From positions 1 through 7,126 of the forward strand of contig CALKWG010000238.1 in the NCBI GenBank assembly GCA_938004315.1: DNA of 7,126 nt. The letters run 5' to 3'. The notes under the pieces were generated by a model. It searched no databases. It saw only the letters and a list, made by a program, of their open reading frames with translations, and was not told where the DNA came from. The stretch is from an uncultured Spirochaetaceae bacterium. GTDB lineage: Bacteria > Spirochaetota > Spirochaetia > Treponematales > UBA12059. The position numbers and the translations under genes were made by a program. Shown in pieces: positions 1 to 4,999 of this stretch (within the stretch, counting starts at the first letter, position 1; the number at the start of each line of letters is the position of its first letter).

Positions 1-36
1 GTAGTTCAGGTTGCCGAGGTAGATTTTCCGGGACAT
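1..36 (-). CDS. RRM-domain RNA-binding protein, N-terminus only
   Basis: Only the first 12 codons lie in the window; the gene runs off the left edge. Read on the minus strand they give MSRKIYLGNLNY. The residues IYLGNL match the RNP2 signature of the RNA recognition motif ([ILV]-[FY]-[ILV]-x-N-L), and small bacterial RRM proteins usually begin this way, with RNP2 only a few residues from the start Met. Such proteins are single-domain, about 80-110 aa, and bind single-stranded RNA; in cyanobacteria several are cold-induced. The ATG at 36-34 has a good Shine-Dalgarno, AGAGGAG (complement of 41-47), four bases upstream, which fixes the start. The gene is divergent from rny and has a long structured leader. 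The family call rests on one motif and the position of the start, so RNP1 and the rest of the domain are unseen. Confidence 0.75.
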   Translation of the reverse strand, partial: MSRKIYLGNLNY

Positions 37-37
37 G

Positions 38-52
38 AGGCTCCTCTAGCCT
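38..52 (-). promoter_or_regulatory. Shine-Dalgarno hairpin of the RRM gene
   Basis: On the minus strand AGGCT-AGAGG-AGCCT forms a 5-bp stem with a 5-nt loop. The ribosome-binding core AGAGG is the loop, and the stem ends one base before the ATG. This could present or restrict the ribosome site. The outer arm (48-52) shares bases 51-52 with the longer repeat at 51-68, so the two pairings compete. Confidence 0.4.
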
Positions 53-59
53 AGCAGGG

Positions 60-91
60 TGCTGACAAAGGCGAAAGCGCCTTTGTCAGCA
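60..91. repeat. 14-bp perfect hairpin B
   Basis: The bases 60-73 and 78-91 are perfectly complementary around a 4-nt loop (74-77). No T-tract follows on either strand, so it is not a classical terminator. Its left arm and flank (51-68) are nearly identical to arms of the hairpin at 165-203, so the two are related copies. It lies in the putative leader of the RRM gene, just upstream of its ribosome site. Confidence 0.85.
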
Positions 92-117
92 GCTTCATTA
101 GTGTGGCTATTGCGTAG

Positions 118-150
118 AAAACCGCAAGGTTTTTCGCGAGGGTACTCGCG
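118..150. repeat. Two adjacent short hairpins
   Basis: AAAACC (118-123) pairs with GGTTTT (128-133) around GCAA, and CGCGAG (135-140) pairs with CTCGCG (145-150) around GGTA, with one base between them. They sit between the two long related hairpins in the RRM leader. ATTGC at 109-113 and GCAAT at 154-158 could enclose both. The first resembles a short terminator but lacks a T-tract beyond its own stem. Confidence 0.5.
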
Positions 151-164
151 CGAGCAATTGCACT

Positions 165-203
165 GCAGGGTGATGACAAGCATCGAGTTTGTCATCACCC
201 TGC
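165..203. repeat. 15-bp perfect hairpin A
   Basis: The bases 165-179 (GCAGGGTGATGACAA) are the exact reverse complement of 189-203, with a 9-nt loop at 180-188. The arms are related to hairpin B: 54-68 matches 165-179 at 14 of 15 positions, and 51-68 matches the reverse complement of 189-206 at 17 of 18. No T-tract follows. It reads as part of a structured leader or a duplicated palindromic repeat. Confidence 0.85.
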
Positions 204-205
204 TA

Positions 206-237
206 GCTTCGCTCGACGCCGTTCGGAGGCGCGAAGC
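206..237. repeat. Hairpin with internal bulge
   Basis: GCTTCGC (206-212) pairs with GCGAAGC (231-237), seven base pairs. An inner GCC/GGC stem (218-220 with 228-230) follows across a 5-nt bulge, with a 7-nt loop. On the minus strand it would be the first structure after the predicted transcription start. Confidence 0.5.
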
Positions 238-254
238 GGCTCGGACGAACTTCG

Positions 255-283
255 ACTATAGCCGGATCTCATCTTCGGGTCAA
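255..283 (-). promoter_or_regulatory. Sigma-70 promoter for the RRM gene
   Basis: On the minus strand TTGACC (complement of 278-283) is followed by a 17-bp spacer and TATAGT (complement of 255-260). Both boxes match consensus at five of six positions with ideal spacing. The predicted start is near 248, giving a leader of about 210 nt. It lies back to back with the rny promoter, 13 bp from it. Confidence 0.65.
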
Positions 284-296
284 CGAGCTCAATTTC

Positions 297-324
297 TTGA
301 CAAAGGCCCGCGCATGACTATAAT
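297..324 (+). promoter_or_regulatory. Consensus sigma-70 promoter of rny
   Basis: A perfect TTGACA (297-302) and a perfect TATAAT (319-324) are separated by 16 bp. Transcription should start near 331, about 30 nt before the rny ATG. This is the strongest promoter in the window and implies high basal expression of rny and ymdB. Confidence 0.85.
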
Positions 325-350
325 ACCATTGCATTCTATATACCTAAAGC

Positions 351-356
351 AGGAGG
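351..356 (+). promoter_or_regulatory. Ribosome binding site of rny
   Basis: A full AGGAGG stands four bases before the ATG at 361 and fixes the start of RNase Y. Confidence 0.85.
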
Positions 357-360
357 ACCC

Positions 361-1887
361 ATGGCTATACTGTACGTAGCCCTCCCGCTTGCCGGTGTTT
401 TCCTGGGATGGATGATCCGCTGGCTTTACGCCAGATTTCAACTTACGGCCGCCGAGCAGAAGGCGGCGCGTATAACGCAAGAAGCGGTTAAGCAGGCCGA
501 AGCGCAGAAGAGAGAGATTCTGCTCGAGGCGAAAGATCAACTCATCAGGGAACGGAACCAGCAAGAGAGAGAGAACCGCGAACGGCGGGCCGAGATTCAG
601 CGCCTAGAGCGCCGCCTGATCCAGAAGGAAGAGAATCTCGACAAGAAAGTGGAGACGCTCGAGAAGGATGAGGCCGCGCTCAACGACCGCGTCCGCGTCA
701 TCGGGCAAAAAGAAGAGGAGCTGGCCGGCCAAGAGGAGCGCTACCGCAAGGAGCTCGAACGCATCTCCGGCCTGAGCGCCGAAGAGGCTAAGAAGCTCAT
801 CATCCAAGGCCTCGAGAACGAGGCCAAGCGCGACGCCCAGATCCTCCTCAACAAGATCGAGCAGGAGGCCCAGACCGCCGCCGAGAAGCGCACCCGCGAC
901 ATCCTGGTCACCACCATGCAGCGCATGGCCGCCGACGTGACCGCCGAGGTGACGGTCACGAGCGTCTCGCTGCCCGGCGACGAGATGAAGGGCCGCATCA
1001 TCGGCCGCGAGGGCCGCAACATCCGCACCCTGGAGACCCTGACCGGCGTCGACGTCATCATCGACGACACGCCCGAGGCGGTGGTCATCTCGTGCTTCGA
1101 TCCGGTGCGCCGGGAGATAGCCCGCGTCTCGCTCGAGCGCCTCGTCGCCGACGGACGCATCCACCCGGCCCGCATCGAAGAGGTCGTGCAGAAGGTCACC
1201 CGCGAGATATCGCAGAAGATCTTCGAGGAGGGCGAGAAGGTCGTCTTCGACCTCGGCCTCCACAACATGAACCCCGAGCTCATCCGGGCCCTGGGACGCC
1301 TGCATTACCGCACCAGCTACGGCCAGAACGTGCTGTCCCACTCCAAGGAAGTGGCCGTCATCGCCGGCATGCTGGCCTCGGAGATCGGCGCCAACCGCGA
1401 GCTAGCCAAGCGCGGCGCCCTCCTGCACGACATCGGCAAGGGCGTGGAGTCCGACTCCGACCAGAACCACGCCGAGATGGGCATGGAGCTGGCGCGCAAG
1501 CTGGGCGAGGACCACCGCGTGGTCAACGCCATCGGCTCGCACCACGCCGACGTCGAGCCCAACTGCATAGAGAGCGTGCTCTGCCAGATAGCCGACGCCA
1601 TCTCCGCCGCCAGGCCGGGCGCCAGGCGCGAGACCTTGGACAACTACGTGAAGCGCCTGGAGAGCCTGGAAAACATCGCCGAGGGCTTCTCAGGCGTGGA
1701 CAAGGCCTTCGCCATACAGGCCGGCCGCGAGCTCCGCATCCTCGTGAACAACGAGAAGGTGTCCGACGAGGACGCCAAGGAGCTCTGCAAGAGCATAGCC
1801 AAGAAGATAGAGACCGATATGCGCTATCCGGGCAGGATCAAGGTGACGATCATCCGCGAGACGCGCATCGTGGAGTACGCCCGCTAA
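361..1887 (+). CDS. rny: Ribonuclease Y
   Basis: This is a membrane-anchored endoribonuclease that starts mRNA decay by cutting single-stranded RNA. The 508 aa length is close to the roughly 520 aa of known RNase Y. Residues about 2-24 form one transmembrane helix, followed by a charged Lys/Glu/Arg/Gln-rich coiled coil to about residue 190. The KH RNA-binding domain begins near 200 and carries GRIIGREGRNIR at 211-222, a hallmark of the family. The HD domain follows, with the metal-binding pair His356-Asp357 in LLHDIGKG and a downstream SHHADVEP segment. The start is supported by AGGAGG at 351-356 and a consensus promoter. The next gene, ymdB, is 74 nt downstream on the same strand, a pairing known from other bacteria. 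The first 100 codons use a more mixed codon set than the GC-rich remainder. No key residue is missing. Confidence 0.97.
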   Translation: MAILYVALPLAGVFLGWMIRWLYARFQLTAAEQKAARITQEAVKQAEAQKREILLEAKDQLIRERNQQERENRERRAEIQRLERRLIQKEENLDKKVETLEKDEAALNDRVRVIGQKEEELAGQEERYRKELERISGLSAEEAKKLIIQGLENEAKRDAQILLNKIEQEAQTAAEKRTRDILVTTMQRMAADVTAEVTVTSVSLPGDEMKGRIIGREGRNIRTLETLTGVDVIIDDTPEAVVISCFDPVRREIARVSLERLVADGRIHPARIEEVVQKVTREISQKIFEEGEKVVFDLGLHNMNPELIRALGRLHYRTSYGQNVLSHSKEVAVIAGMLASEIGANRELAKRGALLHDIGKGVESDSDQNHAEMGMELARKLGEDHRVVNAIGSHHADVEPNCIESVLCQIADAISAARPGARRETLDNYVKRLESLENIAEGFSGVDKAFAIQAGRELRILVNNEKVSDEDAKELCKSIAKKIETDMRYPGRIKVTIIRETRIVEYAR

Positions 1888-1919
1888 GTCGGGGCGTCTT
1901 AGAACCAAGACCTAATACG

Positions 1920-1946
1920 GCGGCCGCCCCGGTGGGCGGCCGCTTT
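1920..1946 (+). terminator. GC-rich hairpin between rny and ymdB
   Basis: GCGGCCGCCC (1920-1929) pairs perfectly with GGGCGGCCGC (1934-1943) around CGGT, followed by only TTT then G. The 10-bp stem is very strong but the T-tract is short, so it is probably a leaky terminator or an RNA-stabilising element between the two genes. It begins 33 nt after the rny stop and ends just before the ymdB ribosome site. Confidence 0.5.
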
Positions 1947-1961
1947 GCATAAGGGAGGCCC

Positions 1962-2789
1962 ATGCATACGCTCCTGATGCTCGGCGACGCGGTGGGAGAG
2001 GCCGGCGTGGCGGCCGTCGTCGCGGCCCTGCCCGGCCTCAAGGCCCGCTACCGCCCCGACCTGATCGCGCTCAACGGCGAGAACGCCGCCGGCGGCTACG
2101 GGCTTGAGCGCCGCGACGCCGAGAAGCTCATCGAGGCCGGCGTAAACGTCCTTACCGGCGGCAACCACAGCTGGGAGGCCAAGGACGCCGCGGCCCTCCT
2201 GGACTCCCCCTTGCCCGTCTTAAGGCCGGCGAACTATCCGCCGGGCGCGCCGGGCAGGGGTTGGCTTAGCCTGGAGGCCGGCGGCGTCCGGTGGCTGGTC
2301 GTCAACCTGCAGGGCCGCGAGGGCATGCGGCCCATCGACTGCCCCTTCCGCGGGGCCGACGCCGTCCTCGCCGCTCACGGCCTCGCCGAGGCGGGCTTGG
2401 GCGACCCAGGCGCGGCGGCGTCCAGGCCCATCGTCGTCGTCGACTTCCACGCCGAATCATTCGTAGAGAAGCAGGCTTTAGCCTGGTACCTAGACGGCCG
2501 AGCCTCGGTCGTGGCCGGTACCCATACCCACGTGCAGACCATGGACGAGCGTATCCTGCCGCGCGGCGCCGCCTATATCGGCGACCTGGGCATGTGCGGC
2601 CCCGTCGACTCGATCATAGGCATGGACGCCGGCGTCTGCCTGCGGCGGAACCTGAGCCAGATGCCGCTCAAGATGGAATGCGCCTCGGGCCCCTGCGAGA
2701 TACGCGGGGCCGTGTTTACGATAGACGAAACGGGCCGCTGCGCGCTCGTCGAACGCGTCGCCCTCAGTCCCGACGAGCTTCGAGGATGA
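1962..2789 (+). CDS. ymdB: YmdB-family metallophosphoesterase (TIGR00282)
   Basis: This is a dinuclear-metal phosphodiesterase of the calcineurin-like superfamily, cytoplasmic, 275 aa, close to the roughly 265 aa of the family. In Bacillus the homologue hydrolyses cyclic nucleotides in vitro and affects biofilm and motility gene expression. The family's metal ligands are all present: Asp9 in the GDAVG start, Glu40 and Asn41 in NGENAAGG, Asn68 in GGNHSWE, His163 in DFHAE, and His188 and His190 in GTHTHVQT. The conserved RPANYP and INLQGR-like segments (VNLQGREGM) are also present. The ATG has GGGAGG at 1953-1958 with three bases between. It follows rny and may be co-transcribed through the leaky hairpin. 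Its last 26 nt overlap the end of the convergent methyltransferase gene. No terminator directly follows its stop. Confidence 0.93.
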   Translation: MHTLLMLGDAVGEAGVAAVVAALPGLKARYRPDLIALNGENAAGGYGLERRDAEKLIEAGVNVLTGGNHSWEAKDAAALLDSPLPVLRPANYPPGAPGRGWLSLEAGGVRWLVVNLQGREGMRPIDCPFRGADAVLAAHGLAEAGLGDPGAAASRPIVVVDFHAESFVEKQALAWYLDGRASVVAGTHTHVQTMDERILPRGAAYIGDLGMCGPVDSIIGMDAGVCLRRNLSQMPLKMECASGPCEIRGAVFTIDETGRCALVERVALSPDELRG

Positions 2790-3474
2790 GCATGCGGTCG
2801 CTATCCGCGTTAAAAGGCGCGCGCGACCAGGACGCGTAGCGCCCCGTAACGCGGAGGCCCGCGCTTGCCAAGGCCGCCTCGAGCTCCGCCGGCTTAAAAG
2901 GGTAGAGCAGGGTTTCGTCCTCTTCCTCCCGCCCTGAGGCCTCGTCGCGGAGCGCGGTGGCGAAGACGAGCCTACCGTCCGGGGCCGGTCGGTAGCTACG
3001 CCTGAAGGTATAGCCGGCAGCTTGAATCGGCTCAAGGACGCTGCCGGGGCCGAGCAGGCCGTAATTGAGGAGCTGGATTACGAGCCTGCCCCCCGACTCG
3101 AGGGCGCCGGCGGCCTGACGGGCGAACTCGGCGAGCTCCGCCCGGCCGTTCAGGTGGGGAAGGGTGTTCCCCAGGCAGCAAATACAGGCGAAGGCCTCGC
3201 CGGCGCGGAGGCGCTCGAGGTCCAGCATGCCCCCGCGCGCCAATCCTAGCCCGCTCGGGCGGCGGGAAGCCGCGGCGAGCATGGCCTCGGAGGGCTCTAG
3301 GCCGCGCGTCCGCCAGCCTAAAGCGGCGAACGCGGCGAGATGGGCGCCGTCGCCGGCGCCTAGATCCATGATAGCCGACCCTTCGCGCGGGGGCGGGCCT
3401 ATGAAGTCCGCCGTCGCCTCGCTCACGGGGAATATCGCCGAGTAGATTTCGGCGAGCGTTTCGTATAATGCCAT
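2764..3474 (-). CDS. Class I SAM-dependent methyltransferase
   Basis: The 236 aa product has a Rossmann-type methyltransferase core. Motif I is IMDLGAGDG (35-43), the SAM-binding glycine loop. An acidic residue at the end of strand 2 (Glu60 in GLEPSEAM) would hold the ribose, and CICCLGNTLPHL (97-108) matches the post-motif region of the Methyltransf_11/25 group. ESGGRLVIQLLNY (about 126-138) is the typical strand before the substrate half. No substrate can be named. The opening ALYETLAEIYSAIFP resembles the N-terminus of small-molecule methyltransferases in this group, which supports the ATG at 3474. No Shine-Dalgarno lies at normal spacing (AGGGG is 13 nt away), so translation may be leaderless or weak. 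Its 3' end overlaps ymdB tail to tail, and its 5' end faces the cyclase gene across 97 nt. Confidence 0.88.
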   Translation of the reverse strand: MALYETLAEIYSAIFPVSEATADFIGPPPREGSAIMDLGAGDGAHLAAFAALGWRTRGLEPSEAMLAAASRRPSGLGLARGGMLDLERLRAGEAFACICCLGNTLPHLNGRAELAEFARQAAGALESGGRLVIQLLNYGLLGPGSVLEPIQAAGYTFRRSYRPAPDGRLVFATALRDEASGREEEDETLLYPFKPAELEAALASAGLRVTGRYASWSRAPFNADSDRMLILEARRD

Positions 3475-3480
3475 GGTTTT

Positions 3481-3509
3481 AAAGTAGCCCCTGCGAAGCC
3501 CCGCGGCAA
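3481..3509 (-). promoter_or_regulatory. Possible weak promoter of the methyltransferase
   Basis: On the minus strand TTGCCG (complement of 3504-3509), a 17-bp spacer and TACTTT (complement of 3481-3486) fit a weak sigma-70 layout. The -10 box ends six bases before the ATG, which would make the mRNA leaderless or nearly so. The -10 match is poor (three of six), so this is tentative. Confidence 0.3.
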
Positions 3510-3513
3510 GGCG

Positions 3514-3533
3514 CGCCGGCCGCCGGCGTTTTT
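3514..3533 (+). terminator. Intrinsic terminator, plus strand
   Basis: CGCCGG (3514-3519) pairs with CCGGCG (3523-3528) around a 3-nt loop, followed directly by TTTTT (3529-3533). The form is canonical for transcription running rightwards. It lies in the divergent gap, upstream of the cyclase promoter, so the only transcripts it could end are those arriving from ymdB antisense through the methyltransferase gene. Confidence 0.6.
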
Positions 3534-3536
3534 AAC

Positions 3537-3564
3537 TTGCGTTTCCGTCGGGGCTGCGTACACT
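3537..3564 (+). promoter_or_regulatory. Promoter of the cyclase operon, likely leaderless
   Basis: TTGCGT (3537-3542) and TACACT (3559-3564) are separated by 16 bp, each matching consensus at four of six. The -10 box ends seven bases before the ATG at 3572, so the transcript would start on or next to the start codon. No Shine-Dalgarno is present upstream of that ATG, which agrees with a leaderless mRNA. Confidence 0.5.
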
Positions 3565-3571
3565 GCTAACC

Positions 3572-4999
3572 ATGGCACAGCTATCCCTGAGCGCTAAGAT
3601 CAACGCCATCGTCGTGAGTACCCTCGCCCTAGGCCTAGGCGCTGTGGCCGTCGCCTACACCGCCAGCGTGGTAAGGGCCCGGCAGGAGCTCACGAGCGAC
3701 GCGCTGAACCGAGAGGCCGAGATACTCTACTCTTCCATCGAGAATTTCATGATGGTCGGCGAGGCCCCCGTGGCGATACGCTTCTTTAGCGACCTACGGA
3801 ACGTGGGCGAGGGCCTGCAGGTGGGCCTCTATCGACGCGACGGCATGGGCGCCTTCATCGACAACGAGACCATAGAGACGGTCAACCTTAACCTCATGAG
3901 GCCCCGCTTCGCGCCCAAGTCGGCCTTCCCCGAGCGCGTGCGCGAGCCCGAGCGGCCGTATTTCGACGCCGCCGCCGGCATGCCGCCCGAGACCGTGCAG
4001 TTCCGCTGGGAGGAGGGCGGCCGAAGCTACGAGCGCCTGTATCGCCCCCTCTTGAACCTGCCCAAGTGCACCGCCTGCCACGGGAGCGACCATACCGTGC
4101 GCGGCGTCATAGACCTGCGCACCGACGTCACCCAGTTCCTGGCCGCCCAGCGCAGCGTCGTAGCCTTCTCGGCCGGCGGTGCGGCGGCCCTCCTCGCGGC
4201 CTTGGCCGCCCTCATCACGCGCTTCATCCATACCATCGTCGTGCGGCCCGTACGATCCATAGGCAAAGTCTGCGGCGCCGTCACCTCGGGCGACTTCACC
4301 GGCCGGGTCGAGGTGGCCAGGCGGGACGAGCTCGGTACCTTGGCCGAGACCGTCAACCGCATGGTGGAGGGCCTGTACGAGCGCTACGAGCTGACCAAGT
4401 ACGTCTCCCGCGGCACCCTAAGCTCAATAGCCGGCGGGCAGGAGCCTAAGCGCGTGCAGCGCACCCTGCTCTTCAGCGACGTGCGCGGCTTCACCTCCTA
4501 TACCGAGCGCCACGGCGCCGACGCGATCGTCGGCGTTCTCAACAAGCTCCTGGACGCCCAGGCCGGCATCATCCAGGCCCACGGGGGCGATATCGACAAG
4601 TTCGTGGGGGACGAGGTGGTGGCCGTGTTCTCGGGCGACGACGCGCCCTACCGCGCCTGCCAAGCGGCGCTCGACATAGCCGCCCTGAGCTCGCGGGCCG
4701 CCGAGTTCGACGGCCTCATGGTCGGCATGGGCATAGCCAGCGGCTCCGTCGTTCAAGGCATGGTCGGGTCCAAGCGCCGGGCGGACTTCACCGTGATAGG
4801 CGACCCGGTGAACATCGCTGCCCGGCTCTGCTCGGCGGCTAAGGCCGGCCAGACCCTGGTCTGCGACTGCAGCTACGACGCGGTCAAGGATAGGCCGGAG
4901 CTCTCGTTCTCGGGGCCGTACAAGGCCAGGCTCAAGGGCAAGGCGGAGGCGCAGCGGGTGTACCTGCTTAAAGCAGCCGATGAAAGGCGGGAGGCATGA
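3572..4999 (+). CDS. Membrane adenylate cyclase with periplasmic haem-c sensor
   Basis: The 475 aa product probably makes cAMP in response to a periplasmic signal. Order of parts: transmembrane helix at about 9-32; periplasmic sensor at about 33-195 with a haem c motif CTACH (166-170) in a context (LPKCTACHGSDHTVRGVIDL) typical of Tll0287-like/DUF3365 domains; second helix at about 196-217; HAMP linker at about 218-268 (VRPVRSIGKV, RRDELGTLAETVNRM); class III cyclase domain from about 295 to the end. Catalytic residues are complete: metal-binding Asp303 (FSDVRGFT) and Asp347 (DKFVGDEV), purine-selecting Lys343 and Thr407 (DFTVIGD), and transition-state Asn414 and Arg418 (NIAAR). Lys with Thr is the class IIIb adenylate cyclase pattern. 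No ribosome site precedes the ATG. Its stop overlaps the next gene by ATGA. Ligand or redox specificity cannot be read from the sequence. Confidence 0.9.
   Translation: MAQLSLSAKINAIVVSTLALGLGAVAVAYTASVVRARQELTSDALNREAEILYSSIENFMMVGEAPVAIRFFSDLRNVGEGLQVGLYRRDGMGAFIDNETIETVNLNLMRPRFAPKSAFPERVREPERPYFDAAAGMPPETVQFRWEEGGRSYERLYRPLLNLPKCTACHGSDHTVRGVIDLRTDVTQFLAAQRSVVAFSAGGAAALLAALAALITRFIHTIVVRPVRSIGKVCGAVTSGDFTGRVEVARRDELGTLAETVNRMVEGLYERYELTKYVSRGTLSSIAGGQEPKRVQRTLLFSDVRGFTSYTERHGADAIVGVLNKLLDAQAGIIQAHGGDIDKFVGDEVVAVFSGDDAPYRACQAALDIAALSSRAAEFDGLMVGMGIASGSVVQGMVGSKRRADFTVIGDPVNIAARLCSAAKAGQTLVCDCSYDAVKDRPELSFSGPYKARLKGKAEAQRVYLLKAADERREA

Larger units (their letters stand above)
37..248 (-). 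ncRNA. Structured 5' leader of the RRM gene (putative)
   Basis: If the minus-strand promoter at 255-283 is used, transcription starts near 248 and the RRM mRNA has a leader of about 210 nt. No convincing gene lies in it. In transcript order it holds a hairpin at 237-206, a 15-bp hairpin at 203-165, two short hairpins at 150-118, a 14-bp hairpin at 91-60 and a small hairpin carrying the Shine-Dalgarno in its loop at 52-38. Short flanking complements (ATTGC at 109-113, GCAAT at 154-158) could close the two central hairpins into a multibranch fold. The rny promoter lies beyond this stretch, so the plus strand here need not be transcribed. The helices are seen directly. That they act as a cis-regulatory RNA, for example a temperature-responsive or protein-binding leader, is inference. 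Confidence 0.5.

Noticed and set aside
118..134. AAAACC-GCAA-GGTTTTT as a terminator or GNRA RNA hairpin
   Set aside because: Its T run is part of the stem. The GNRA loop exists only on the plus strand, for which no promoter is seen upstream.
60..203. The long hairpins as intrinsic terminators for either strand
   Set aside because: No T-tract follows either hairpin on either strand, and transcription from the mapped promoters would either miss them or pass through them towards the RRM gene.
54..206. Integron attC sites or a CRISPR-like array in the hairpin repeats
   Set aside because: The arms lack the RYYYAAC/GTTRRRY core boxes of attC. There are only two to three unevenly spaced copies with no spacers of constant length.
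59..379. 106-codon plus-strand open frame across the RRM-rny gap
   Set aside because: It runs through both promoters and all hairpins, has no ribosome site and overlaps the start of rny. Its product looks like translated repeat sequence.
604..1341. Long minus-strand open frame inside rny (245 codons)
   Set aside because: The product is Leu/Asp/Val/Ala/Gly-rich and low in complexity, as expected for the shadow of a GC-rich gene. RNase Y on the plus strand is certain.
1092..1952. Plus-strand frame of 286 codons overlapping rny
   Set aside because: The Arg/Pro/His-rich product is typical of an out-of-frame reading of GC-rich coding DNA.
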